Assembly: GCA_023333565.1 (NCBI GenBank)
Contig: JAJKFH010002906.1
Span: 1,240,001-1,304,000 of the forward strand
Direction of reading: 5' to 3'
From: Puffinus mauretanicus
Taxonomy: Eukaryota; Chordata; Aves; Procellariiformes; Procellariidae
DNA length: 64,000 nucleotides
The notes beneath the pieces are model-generated. The model was not told the DNA's origin. It did no database searches and worked only from the letters and a program-made list of their open reading frames with translations. Below, one piece after another: positions 25,881 through 39,500 of the stretch (the stretch's first letter is position 1; each line of letters starts with the position of its first letter). Both the position numbers and the translations under genes were made by a program.

Positions 25881-27139
25881 TTGTGAGTTACGGCCACACT
25901 TTCGTGCGCTGCAGCAAGCGCGAGCAAAGCAACCCCCGCGCCAGAGGGGGCCGTTCCCCGCTCGGGCGGACAGCGAAGCAACCGGCCGCTCCCGCGTCCC
26001 CTCCTCCCTCACGCCAGCCAAGCCCACGGCCCGACAGAAGTCCCTTGGGTTTTCGGGAAGCTCACGTCCCTCGTGTTTCTCCCCGCACAAATTCCAGTCC
26101 GGGAAAGTTTTAATCTGTTTTTTTTTCCAGTCCTGGGCTGTGTAACGGAGAGACCCCGGGCACAAAATTGTAGAAGTACTGCGATTCCCTTCAAGAATCT
26201 GAACTTCGACTTCAGCCTTTGACCAGGCAAGCGGGAACGCTTTTGCAGGAAAGTAGCTCCACTGGGATGGTGCCTATTTTCACTCATTTCTCTTTAATTG
26301 ATCTATTTCATTCACAAAATAATTAGACAATGCTACAGTATTTGGGGGTCATTTGGAGCTTTATGTTTGTTTGTTTAATCTAGAGGAAAGGGCTGCTTGT
26401 GTGGTTTTGCCCACCAGCAGGATGACACCACCATGCACCCACCAAGAGAACACAACTTCAAATGCTCCTTTTTAACCAGCTAGGTAGCTGCATAGTGTGG
26501 TGCAGAAAAAAAAAAAAGCAGAATCACGATAGCTTCCTGCTTTTTTCGGGAAACTTGGAGACGAGACATGCGATCACTACAATAGCTGTAATGGATCATT
26601 ACAATAGTTGACTGCATACTCAACATCCAGTAGTGGCAGAAGAGGTGGAGGACATGCTGGTGCTTCAGAGCCAGCCTTTCAGTGGCTGGCGAAGCTGATT
26701 TCTCTTTAAAATAAAAATGAAGAGATGACTGTCTACCGGCCTGATAGTCTGATCAGCTCCTCCCCTGATAACACCAGATTGAATGTTGTAATGCTCAGCT
26801 GACCTCATCTGGAGGTCCGTTCTCAGAAGGAATCACCATTTTGAAGGCTCTCAACCACTTCATCTGTGAGAATGAATACCCAACACCAATCTTTCAGCTT
26901 GGATGTTCTTACTGCTTTTGATTCTTTATTTCCACTATCATTAAGGTCAATCCACTCAACCAAAGCTGAAGGACAGAAAAGTGAGGGTACAGTGAAGATT
27001 GTACACTGAAAGGGAAGCCAATAGCAGGGTGTGGCTGGACAAGATGAAAGACATCATGATTGACACAGTAATCAATGCGAATGAGAAACTAGGCATCCAG
27101 CTCCAGAAATAAGCACTGGACTGTATTTCTCACAGAACA

Positions 27140-27540
27140 GTCTTGAGAAACTTAAAGTTGCAAACACCATGGCTGCCACTCTATGGCTACATCTGCGTTA
27201 GCAAGTAGCGCTGGCCAGTGGGGGCAGAATCATAGACTAAACCTGTTGTCTTACAGAGCCCGATGTCCACATCATGAACATTTTACAGGGTTTTATTTTG
27301 GACTAGTTGTAATCTGGTCCTGTCAGCAGAATGAGTGTCAGTGGCTGGAGCACACTGAACGTGTTTCTGAAAAACATCTGGTTTAGTTTCATCTGAAAAT
27401 GATCCACTTTGTATGTTCAGATGCCACTCCAAAATATGAAGCAAGACAAAGTCAGTGAGGACTGGGGTACTGACTTCAAAAATGCAGTTCTGATCTGAGC
27501 AAAAATGGCAGTGTAAATGCACCCTACATGTTGGCTGACG
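27140..27540 (+). mobile_element. Dispersed repeat, copy 2 (class unassigned)
   Basis: Related to 22140-22420 over blocks such as GGGTTTTATTTTGGACTAG, GTAATCTGGTCCTGTCAGCA and GGCTGGAGCACAC, in the same order and orientation. The copies are considerably diverged, so the element is old. End points are approximate and the family is not recognised. Confidence 0.55.
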
Positions 27541-30500
27541 CTCAGTGCAAAATTAGTTCTCACTATATTCTGTTAATGTGTGTGACAGTCACTGTGGTCT
27601 GAAATTGATAACAAAACATTAAAACACTAGTGTTCTGAAGGTTATTTCTGAAAAAAATAACAGGGAAAACACAGCAGAATCAGCAAGCGCTACAAAATAA
27701 CTTTCGCAGTCAGTATGCACTGTCCCTCCCCAAACAGAATTTCGCTATAAAGAACACCTGGCAAAGCAAACGCGGTGATTTTTCACTAACCCATGAGTGC
27801 AAAATACGAGCAGATGTAAAGAAAAAAGCCATACTACCTGTCAAGCAAAGACCATTTACAGCGAGATAGTGTGTCTACAGCCCTCACTCTTCTAGGAAAT
27901 ACGGGAAATAAAAAGGTGGCATATAAGAATCAAAACTTTATTTGTAATATTCTGACTAAGGGTCAGACTCTTCATGTGCAGAGGAGGACAGTGTAACTGA
28001 TAAAACTTCAGTCAGAAAAGAAGCCAGATTCTTCATGTAGAAATAGATGGGACTTTGTTAGAAAGTTGTCAATACATAAAAATGATCAATTCAAATCCTG
28101 GAATAGCTGAATGCTTGAGTAAGTATTTCTGTGTTTCATAGAGCATAAATCTCTCTGAAGATTCTCTCCTGCAAATGTAGGAACTAGGTTTTATAGCCAG
28201 GACCAGCTGGATTAAAAGCCAAGTCTCCTAAGTCACACTTTGCCTCCCTGTCACTTAGACCTGGATGAAACTGTGAGTTCTGTTATGGCTGCTTCCCTTC
28301 TACCCTGCTCAGTCCTGAATGCACAAGTCCAAAATGCTCCTAAACCTCTGTTGTCAGAACTAGGCTTTGGAGGAACCACAAAAAGAAGCCAGAGGCCAGA
28401 ACAGGCAAGATCTGAAGATTTAACAAAAAGTTTGTTAATCCAGGATGCTCGTTAATGACTTACTGCTTAGTGTGGTGACACATGCTGTATAAGTTACATG
28501 AACACAGATAAGTCTTGCTACACTTAGCAATGCATCAGCAACATTTTGAATCCTGTAAAATAAAAAAATTCCAGTTTTTATTGCCACTTCAAACATGCCA
28601 AGTAAAATGTGGTATCAAGAAATGTCTAGAATTATTCTCTCTCCATACTGTTATTATTACTATCTAGCACAGGAAGTCTAAATTACTGTCCACAGAGAAT
28701 TTTAAAACCTATTATAAAATGTATTCCACTTTGCAAGCAGGGACAGAAGCTGACAGCAAGGGAGAGCTTGGGATTGCAGCCCCCTGCAAACCAGCTTACT
28801 CACCCTTCGCTGAACGGAGCGTTACATAGCCTGCGCTGTTGCTGCAGCAACTCTTCCCAGCCCTTGAACAGTGCCACGAAGGTGCTGCCTTCATATAGAC
28901 AAGCGGTTTCACTGTCTTTTTACATAGAAGATACAGTCAGTGGAAAACAAAAGACAGTTTAAAGGGAAATATTAATTTAATTGTTTCAAAATTACTGGGA
29001 AGTATTGATGTATGTAATGAAACATTTAATTTTCAACAGTCTTTGGTGTTAAAAATAGAGAGATAAGGAATGTCTTCTTTTAATCACCACAATATAAATA
29101 CCGAGTAATATGGTGAGAATTGGATTGTGTGAGGGATTTACACAATCTTGTTACTTATCTTGTCAAATTTCCTAAAGCAAAGGTACACTACTTTTTCTTC
29201 CAGAAGAGCCTGAAGATGTACATACCTGTGAGTGTTCAAACACTTGTTCAGAACCTGGTTTGGTTCCTCTCTACGGCAGAGTTCTTAGCATTGGTAGATT
29301 GTATTTCTAAGCCTCCTGCCCAGGACTCCATCCAAAGCCTAGCTGTAAATCCTCATGTCCCAAATTTTCAATGGCGAACCCCATTGTGGGATTTACTATT
29401 TGCTGGTTGCACTCTTGCCTTCAAATCCATGCTGATGTAGTTCACCTTGAACTCCATCTGCATCTTTTAGATGCAGACCAAAAAGGCTTTCTACATAATA
29501 AAGAAAACAGTCATCATAATGGATATTTTAATACCTTTTGGTGATAACTATGATAAACAGCATTATACATTTACATGAAATTGCAGTAATATACAGGACA
29601 CACATTTGTATCAAAAGTGAGGGCAGGAATTTAGCAACAAAACCGACATCCCACATCAGCACTGTGGCAACAGCAGCTAGCAGCCCGCTACCACTTTGGG
29701 CCCTCCTTCTTGCAAGCCATGGTTTGTACTGTTATCAGAAGTCATAGGCACTTCTGCCACGCCTCCTCATGTCCTGAGGTCCTAAATGCTACTCTGGTTA
29801 TTTGCCTCTAAAACAAGTTCTAAGCAGAGCTAAAATATATAGCTAACAAGTCTGCTTGTTTTTGCTTGGTTCTTAGCTAAACCATTTCTTTAGGTACCAG
29901 CATATCTGAAAGTTAGTGATGAGTAAATGCATGATTTTTCTTTCAGTTTCTGTCATATTATGTCAGCTCTGTGTAGACAATTTTGTTTTTAAAACATCCT
30001 GAGACAAGAACATATGGTTCTTTCATTGTCTAACATTGCATTTTAATTCAGCTTAGAGGAATCAGCTCAGAGTCAATAACTGCTCAGCATGGGTTTAATC
30101 TGAGACCTCTTTATTCAGCTTTATGCAGAAAAAGACTTGGTGCAGATGGGGAACAATAACCCTGATGATGAGAAAACAGATTTATTTCTCTCTCTCCTAT
30201 CTCGTGTCTCTCTCATGAAGGTGACATGCCTGATGTACCAGGTCACATGGGAACAGCACATGATGCACCCTGTGTGTCATGCGGCACAAGGAAGGCTGAG
30301 TGGCTGCTCTATTTCACTGCAAGCAGTGAAAGCATCCTTAACAAGACTGTTACCAAAAAACTGCATATTGGAAGCTTCTTGATAGCTGTTCTGAAAAGCT
30401 GGTGAGGTATCTGTTTCAGTCGCTTGTCAGATGGATCCCATCGGTACTCCACTGGACCATACTCTGAAGCTACAATTCAGTCCACTGAAAACCCCACAAA

Positions 30501-33447
30501 CATACTATTACTCCTATGCAAACCAAAATGGCTTTTAATATCCTTAGACAAGGCAGTTCTGCACTGAGCCAAAGCACTCACCTTCTGGTGGAATTAACAT
30601 TTTTAAGCTTCTGTTTTCTTCACAGTGTCAAATACAGGTTTAGAGGTGAAAAAAAGAGAAAGAAAATTAAATAAAAAGCAAAAAATCCTAGTCTAAATCT
30701 GTACAATTATAAATAATCTTTATTTTACAATTTATTCTTTCGTGAATGCTATTTGTACTAGGCTAGAATGGTTATGAAATAAATTTGCTTATTGTGTCTT
30801 CCAGCAGAGTACAAGTTTTAGAATGATATATGCATTTCTATGCATTTATCAATGATAGCTTCTTTAGTCAGGGAGGGAAGAAGAGGTGAAAATGAAGATT
30901 TTATAACTGGCTGGACATATAAGATCCACATCCCTTTCTCTGACTGATCTTTGAGTTCGGTTAGGCTGGACTGTCATACTCCAGCAGGATTTATGTACTT
31001 GGTGGAGGGGAGACCTGTACTTGAAGCCAAAGGCTTCACATTTTTAGCACCCCCAACATGTGTTTATCTAATGATAATACTCAAACTAATTTTACTGGGT
31101 AGCCAAAGCTGTATGTGCAGAAAAATAAATATCGGAATTAAAACATTTAACAGACAATTCAGTTATAGTGCCTATTTTCAATGTACTGCTTTACAAGTAT
31201 TTACTACATAAACTATTGGAAGTGTCTCAATATAAGGAATATTTTGGTGATATGAAATATTTTTAAATTACAAGATCACAAAGCATTAGAGGATCACAAA
31301 GGCAAGTTTACTGCTTGAAAACAGCGATTTTAGAGGACTTTATAAAGTAAGTCTGATTTTGAAAGAGCTTATTTATCTATCAATTTAGTGTATAACTTAT
31401 TAATTTGAACATAAAATCACTCAGTAAATTCTTGACAGAAGTCACACTATACTTGTTTTTTACAATCTGTCAATGACTATAAATTAATATGTATAGTAAT
31501 TATGCTATTGCAGTGCTTGGGAGATATTCATTCAGCTCACATATTTTCCAGAATCTCCTACCGACACTGAGAAAGTTGCTTAATTTCTCTCTTGTTCACT
31601 TCACATCTCCGAATTAGCTCAGGGATCGCCTCTTTCTTTGTACCTCTAAAGCACCTTGCACATAGGGACTTCTGAGCAACTACTGTAATATGAACTACTA
31701 ATCTAGACTCTTCCAACTTGGCCAGGAAAAAAACCTGCAGAGATTGCGTAAGTCTGCTCCTGGAAGAATGAATCACTACTTCTTCCTGAGGGGAAGCTGC
31801 CAACAGCTCTTGCGGGGGACACACACCAACAAAACACACTTTACTCTGATGTCTGCTAAAGAAATCTCTTCCAGACTGTACTTGCTTGGCTAACAACTGC
31901 CTCACTGAGATCACTTCTCCTACGCCACTGCACCTCACCTATGCTAAGCGTAATGATAAAAATATCTCAGCCAGTGACCATGGCCAGATGCCTGGTGAGT
32001 TGCAGATGAGTCAAAGCTCTGGTGGCCTTTGACATTGTGGAGCCTGCGAAATCCCTGACACAGCTGCATGACCTGGCTCAGAGAGAGAAATACCCTAGCG
32101 TGGTTCCACTGATTCCTCACTAAGTGTTCCCAGATGGTAGCAGATGGCTTTTCCTTCTGTTAAGGGTTCCCAGATGCAATATGCAACAGCACTCGGTGCT
32201 GATCACCTCTTCTATTCAACATCTGTACAGAGGCTGTGGGAATGATCATGATGCAGTATATGGACTGCAGTGTTATTAATATTAACGCTACTTTATCTTT
32301 TCTTTCAATCTGGGAATTACAACTGCCCTCTGACACATCCCATATTGAGAACATACTGAGAGAGAGATGAAAACCAGCTTGATGAAGCCCAAATCCAAAC
32401 ATACAAAGATGACATGAATTAGAGGAGAAAGCTTTTGGAGGATACAATGAATCAAAGAATGAATGTAGAGGTTTCTGGGATGGATTAGAGAAGACCAAGG
32501 AATAGAGAGGTTCATTTCAATCAGCAGCATTCCCAGAAGGGCTGTAGGTTTGCAAGAGTCGGAGCCCAGCACCCTCTGCCCCTTCTGCTTTTGCCTCAAC
32601 ACACACCTTGCCTACATGATGCCAGCAGGATGTGGCCATGTTGACCATTCATCTGCTTGGGAATCCTGCACCCTGTGGAGCCCCAACAAAGTTTGTTGAT
32701 GGTTTTCACATCCCTTGGTCAACACAAGCGGCTGAAAGGGATTGTGTGCCTCGGAGTAATTATTGTGATAAGTAATTATTCATACTTTGGGAAGAAACAC
32801 ATTTTGTTTTCAGACCTTAAGAAGACTGAGTTATTCAGTGTTTCTAAACATTTATGTGGCGATAGTCACTTTTGACATTTTGCCCATTTTTCCGTGGGTC
32901 ACAGCTTTTCACAAAGTCTGCATTTCTCTCATAAAACATAAGCCCAGGCGAAACCAAAAATACCTCTCCTTACCCGGCTTTCCAGGCCTTGTGTATACAC
33001 ATACATCCTCAAGAAAGAAACGTATTTTCTTCGCAGATTATCTCCAAGTCATTGAAGGCCGCTTAGAGGCAGGACGCGGAGGCAGGCCTTTCCCGCAGCC
33101 ATTTGCGGGGCCCTGGCTCCGCCGTGCGGCACCCCGCGCACCGCAGGCCGCCACCACGGGCGGCCCGGCGCCTCGGAGCGGTGCGAGGCCGTGCCGGGGG
33201 CACCCAGAGACGCCCGCGACACACCCGCCCCCGCCGCTGCCGGCCGAGGCGCCCAGCCCGGCCGCGCTCCCTCAGCCTCGCCTGACGGCGGCGGGGGCAG
33301 GTTTCTTTCCCCTTGGCGGCCGTGGCCTGCTCCGCCACCCGCCCCCCCCCGCCGGTGGGAGGAGCGGGGAGCGGCCCCGATCCCGCGGCGGCCGGCATCG
33401 CGGGCGGCCGAGCAGGCGGAGCCACCGCGGCGGCGGGCAGCGGCGAA

Positions 33448-33532
33448 ATGTCGCACCCGTCCCCTCTCGCCCGGCCCAGCAAGCCCTGCAACCCCCGCGC
33501 CTTCTTCGATGTGGATATCGGGGGCGAGCGAG
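33448..33532 (+). CDS. PPID: PPID coding exon 1
   Basis: ATG at 33448-33450 with G at -3. Twenty-eight codons plus one base encode MSHPSP through [10 protein letters not shown]. The donor is GTGGGG (33533), and the exon ends in phase 1. The start is supported by family identity of the N-terminus. Confidence 0.97.
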
Positions 33533-36500
33533 GTGGGGAGGGGGCGGGAAGGGGCCCTCGCGGCGGGAACCCGGGCGAGACCCGCGCGGTGGGGCCGGGG
33601 CCGGGGCCGGGGCCGGGGCCGGGGCCGGGGCCAGGGGGGCCGGGGCACCCCTGTGCGGAACGCGTGGGGCCCGGGCCGGGCGGCGGGGAGCGGGCGGGAG
33701 CGGCGCGGCTTATGCCCGGGCCGGGCCGCGGAGCGGAACGTTCTCGACGGGGAGGGACCATTTGGCTCCGGCGGCGCCGCGCCGGGGCGGGCGCTGTCCC
33801 CGCGGGCTGCGAGCGCCTACAGCCGGCGCCGGGGAGGAGGAGAAACATGGCCCCGCCGCGAACGGGCCTCCTCTGGGGCGGGAGGGGGCCTCCCCGCCGG
33901 GCCCTGCGCGCTGCCCCTGAGGCTTCCCCGCCAGAATGAACAGGCCCAAGGGAAAGAGAGAGAAAGGCAACATGGCTGCACAGGCACCCCATTGCCCGTG
34001 GCGTCCCAGCTGAGGGTGATATCCGTGGGTGATGAGGGGAGCAGGTACATACGCCGCCATCAGTGACCCCCGCAACACCTTCCCCGGCAGCCTCGCCCTA
34101 CCCAGTGTAGCAGACTGGCCCGCACCATATAGGTCCCCGCCATGGCTACGGCAGCGGCCTGCTCCTGCACACGTACTTCCACGTGCTGTTGGCGCGCCGA
34201 GCTCGGCCTCGATTGGAGCGTCCCTCTTGTCAGGCTGCGACTCCCGGCTTCAAGCCGTGGCCACCCCCGCCATGTCCTGCGGACATGCCATGGCGTGCCA
34301 GGCCTTACCTGGCTGCTGCCGGCCTGGGGTGCGCCGGGCGGTGGTGGTCTGTGGAGGTAAAAGCTCTGGCAAGCCGGCGGTCCTGGTTGTTCTCTTGGCA
34401 TTGCCAGTCTTGCCAGACGTCATTCTCAAATCTCAGCGAACGGTCAAAATGGAAATAAGAAGACAACATGGAAGCTGGGGTAATATTTGAAAGCGTAGGT
34501 TTTCAAAATTTGCATGTGTGAAGATAGATGCTGCCTTTTTGTCAAGATATTGCCTCTTGTTTATTCATTCTGCTACTCAAAAGAATAAAAGAAGAAAGTC
34601 TGTAAGATGATTTACCTTTTATTGACTTTCAGTTGTCTAATTTGTTTTCATTCCTGTATTAATTAGAATGAATATATTTACATTTGGCTTCCGGTAGAGT
34701 GAAGTTATGTTAACTAATTGACTGTGAGGCTGATGAGAAAACAGGAGCATCAACTGATGGCGGCTGCTAGGAGTAAGAAACAGCTCTCCAAGAAGCCAGT
34801 TTGTGAAAAGATGAGAATTTGACACAGAATCCATTTATAGATTATTATAGGATCTGTTAGCTACCCAGGTTTCACTTCCTTTAGTTAAAACATGTTCATT
34901 TTTGGATTTAACAGTTGCTTGTAGTGTCTATAACTGTAAATAGCCATTATTCGTATGCATGTTAAGTATTACTGTGTCTTAGTAAAATTGGGTTTAAGAG
35001 AATGAGGAGTAGGGTTGGTGTACGTCTTTGGCATAAGCTTTTTGATCAAATAAAAGTCTCCACAAAACCATCTTTTTTATTGTATCTATTTTTGCTTGAA
35101 CAAGCTACATATGTATGTTAAAGTAGACATAAAGTAAATATGCATGTTAAAATACATAATTTGGCTTTAATATATGTATGTGTGATTTCCCACGCACATT
35201 TTTTTGGCAGAAAATGTATTTGGCATTTTTGGTAGTTTTTGGCAGAATCTGTCTTTATTCCCCCTAAATTATTCTTGATAGTGGAATTCATTGTTGGTAA
35301 TAACCTTGCTAAATACCTAATGTAACTCTGCTAGCGATCACCATGGAACAACCCCAAAATGTAAATAAAAATAATCAAGTCCGAAACGTTAAGTCTCTTT
35401 GAGCTGTAATGCTCAACACATGACAATGCCAAGGATGGAACTTAAAAATATGTCTCATTCTCTCTTTGTCATTTCAGTTGGACGCATTGTCTTTGAATTA
35501 TTTGCTGACGTTGTACCTAAAACTGCTGAAAATTTTCGTGCATTATGTACAGGAGAGAAAGGAACAGGGCCTACTACTGGAAAACCTCTCCATTATAAAG
35601 GATGTCCTTTCCACAGAAGTAAGTTCTATGAAATCCTCTGTTCTCCTGTTGGTAATAGAAGTCCTCCATTATCAGTGTTTGAAATAATGTTAAATAATAT
35701 TTCGGAACACTTGTTTAAGAAATAACTTGACTGAAAGTAAGTTTTTGACTTTTTGATCCTCCTAATGACTAGATGTTCTTACCAGGCATTGACAATAGTA
35801 AAGCATAAATTTACTAGTAAGTTAGTAATAGTATAACTAGTTTACTGTGAGTTGTGAATAGGCTGAAATGGATTTCAGGTAAAGGATTAAATATCAAGTG
35901 ATGTCTGCGTAACTGAAAAGGAGTACTTAGGGGACACTTGATAAATAAAAGGTGGTTTTTGGTTTTACGTAGGCGCAGGTGCTGGTGACAGGGATGGCTC
36001 TTCACCTCTGGATTGTTTTTCTTCATGCCTTTCCTGCCTTGCTACTATATTTTATAATTATTTTCTTTTACAGTTATTAAGCAATTTATGGTCCAGGGTG
36101 GAGATTTCTCAAACCAAAATGGCACAGGTGGAGAAAGTATATATGGTGAAAAATTTGAAGATGAAAACTTTCATTACAAGGTACTGTATTGAAAATACTA
36201 ATTGTATTCAGTTTTTGAAGTTTCAGTGATTTTTATTTTTCTTCAAGTTCAGAATTAGCTCTCTTTAGTCCAAGGTTAACATATTTTTAAGCAGTGGAAA
36301 GAATCTAGCAAAAAAGCCCAAAACCAGTTTGTCCTTAAAGTCTTCATTGAATACAGAACAAATACATGTATGAATACATACAAAATGAGGTCAACCTCAT
36401 TAAGGCAAAGACAACCAGAGTTTAAATTTTCTTTTTAATTGCACCATCAGAAATCAATTTGAAACAATATTTTAGTTCTCATCGAAGTAGGGATATTATT

Positions 36501-39500
36501 TTAAAAGAGTGGCAAATTTTGTCACTCTGAAGCATATACAGTATGTTAGCATTAAATGGATTTTATGCTTTTTTTTCATGTACTAATAACATTCATAAGA
36601 TTAGATGTGAGAAATACCTTTCTTAAGAAGTGGGGAATCCATGGTAGATTGCAGAATTAATCCAAATTTAAAAGAAAGCATTTTCCCCACTACAGTTATT
36701 TTCAATGATATGAGAAGTAAAAGGCTGCTTACAAATGGCTTTTTTTCACCCAAAATGTTGGAAAAATGTGCTGTGAAAAAAGCAAGTTTTTGAATATGCA
36801 AAGGTCTCGATTTGAGGATGTCATTTTAAGAGATGCTAGCTTTGATGGCAGAAATTCCTACCCCTCCCATTACTTATTCCCATTTCTGTATCAGAGCTCA
36901 CCATTTCATTACTAGCAACCATTAGCGCAGTCCCACAGCAGTTTTGTCAGCCCAGCTGCGGGAAGAGAGGAGGGAGCTGTGCTGTGAGAGTAGGAAATTC
37001 TAAAACTGTTTTTGTCCTCAAAATCAACATCTAGTGACACCAGAAGACAGCAGGTGCATGTGCTTTACACACACCACTTAACAGATACAATTTTTGAACA
37101 ACAGTTTTCTCAGGATGTGTCTTGTGTCTTTTCTTGTTTCTTTTACGAAGGCATAACCTTCAAAATGTCCATTACCATTCTTCAGGCTTCTCTTTGTCAT
37201 CAAAATCAAACGCAGTTGATGCCTCCAGGGTCTGTCTTTTGACTTAAGATTGACTTCCTTTTTATGCTTTTGAAGAAGAAATGTTTGCCTTCTGTATTTT
37301 TAAATCTTTTTTTTAAGCATTTTAGTTCTACCTTTCTTTAAAAATGGGTATTCCAGAAAGGGAAGAAGACTGCTTTTCACCATACTGTACAGCAAGTCTG
37401 TGTACCTTAAGCCTACAATTTATACAGTATTTGAAAATCTCCAAATTTTAAGTATTACCTGTACACTGTGACTTACATTTTTTGGCTAGCAGACTTAGCT
37501 ATTCTGGAGAAAAGTGGCAACCATAATAATTGTTCTGAGTGCTCATCTATGTTCTCAGTTGTACATAAAGGGCTGTGTGGCCTGTGCTTGAACTATCAGT
37601 AATCGCATCTTGAACCTGGGTGGGATTACTACTTGGAAATAACAAAAATAACATGTTCTGCAAGGACACCTTGCAACAGCCAGAACACCCACTGCTATAG
37701 GTGTAACAATTCTCAGCATTGGCATTAATCATTTTCATATCGTGTTATTATGTGATAGCATATGAACGACTCCTCAACAACACTGACTAAAAAACTTACT
37801 CACATCGTTGTCCCATGGTTAAAACAAAGCCCTGACTGCAATTGTGCTTGCCTCCAAACAGTATTTTAGGAAAAGAAAATATGGCAGTCCTCCACTAATC
37901 AGGCATCAAAGTCCATTACCAAGTTCGGAGCAACAGCTGGAATGTAGCTCCAGCTTTCACCATAGAGTTAATTACAGTTGTGAGAGATGTTCTCTGAAGT
38001 CTGACACTTGCTATGGTGGTGCCCATAGCACTGCTGCTTAAAGTTACTCTTCTGCATTGGTCCTTGTCACAGAATCTCTAGCTCCCTGAAGAAGGAGACT
38101 TGCAATAAACTGCAAGACTTTGTCAGTAGTCAGCTTCAGCTTACCATGTCAGATCAATCCCACTAGGCTTTTTTTGGTGTCACTTCTCCAGCTAATGGCT
38201 GTGCTGTTGTGGAACACCCAACTTACACAGTCCTCAAGCAGTGTTGTTATCATGGCATAGTTTTGCAAGCCTTGAATCTGTCAGAGAATCTGATACATAC
38301 AGCTGTTTCAGACTGTTGTCTCAAACTAATCAACCTCAGGTCAAGCTCTGAGGTCTACTTCACAGCAATTTCTGCTTCCATCTCCTCTGTGCTGTCATAC
38401 TTTTTTTTTTTTTGCCCTCCCCTCCTCCCCACAGTATCAAGTTTCTTAGGAATACCACAGCTTGCGTGCTTCAGACATGTACCAGTGTCTTGGTATAACA
38501 TACTGACTTATATTAAACAGAGTTCCTTGCACGTAATAACCAGATCAACTTAGGGAGAATAATATCTTAATGGCGGTGTCATGCCAGTTTAACAACAAGA
38601 GATTCACAACACATATGAAAAGTACCTTTTTGCAGTACAAGTGAAAATGAAATAATCTGTGTGATGGAGCAAGATAATTCTTATTTCAAAGAAGGAAAAT
38701 GTACTTAGAGGAAACGAGAAAAAATATCTTCTCATTTTGGGCTGTTTAATAAATTTTTGTTAGTTTGTGGCCTGGTAGCATGAGCCAGAATAATTAGATG
38801 ATTAAAAGTCCCAACAGAATAAAAACTGTCTCTCTAGAAAAGTGAAGGAGTTAAAAAAAAAAACCCACCAACCTCTAAATAATAAAGACTTCAGTCCCCT
38901 AAAACCCACAGTTCTACAACATACTTTGTGTGAGTAGCCCTTATAAAATTAACAATACATACCCATCTTGACAGTGCAACGTTGAAGTTGGTCTAAGTGG
39001 CGTTTAGCTGCGGTTCTTGAGGCCAGTGGTCTCAAGTAATCCAGTGAGGAACTTCACATGTCTCTCAGGTGATCTGTCTAAACTCAGCAGCTGTGCGGGG
39101 GGTTGAGTGTACAAGAAGCAGACAGATGTTACAGCATCAAGACACACATGTGGCTCTGCTTGCTAGACTGCTAGGTGGCAAGTAAAGATGCAGAGCTGGG
39201 CATTTGCCCTCTTCAGTCATGATAGGTAAAATTAGTTGCCAACTGTATGTAACTGTGTGGTTTACCAAGTTGTCATTATGGCTGTTCTTGCTATATATAT
39301 TAGTAGCCTTACAGAATCTTATGTATGGTTTTATAACAGATCTTTTTTATGTTGGTTGTGATTTTTTTTCCCCAATGCAGCATGATAAACCAGGGCTGCT
39401 GAGCATGGCAAACGCAGGACCTGGTACTAACGGCTCTCAGTTCTTTATTACAACGGTGCCTACTTCTCACCTGGATGGGAAACATGTGGTGTTTGGCCAA

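Larger units (their letters stand above)
25641..33050. other. FNIP2-PPID intergenic region
   Basis: About 7.4 kb between divergent promoters. It contains a purine-pyrimidine alternating tract (25700-25880), a dispersed repeat copy (about 27140-27540) and otherwise unique AT-rich sequence. A stop-free stretch at 31558-31938 on the minus strand was examined and not called as a gene. Confidence 0.7.
33050..33960. promoter_or_regulatory. PPID: PPID promoter / 5' CpG island
   Basis: Abrupt switch from AT-rich sequence to a very GC- and CpG-rich island that covers the 5' flank, coding exon 1 and the start of intron 1. GC-box-like words are frequent (for example CACCCGCCCCCCCCC just upstream, near 33337-33351). 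No TATA box was found. Confidence 0.8.

Noticed and set aside
33598..33640. Gly-Pro, Gly-Ala and Gly-Arg dipeptide repeats in three frames
   Set aside because: These are translations of the intronic GGGGCC tract, not a coding sequence. No evidence of translation can be drawn from DNA.
32787..33920. 377-codon plus-strand open frame across the PPID promoter and exon 1
   Set aside because: It runs through CpG-island sequence in a different frame from PPID exon 1. Its Arg/Gly/Pro/Ala-rich translation reflects base composition, and similarly long frames occur on both strands here.
35399..35725. 108-codon frame starting [17 protein letters not shown]
   Set aside because: This is PPID exon 2 read with its flanking intron on both sides; the real borders are 35478 and 35618.
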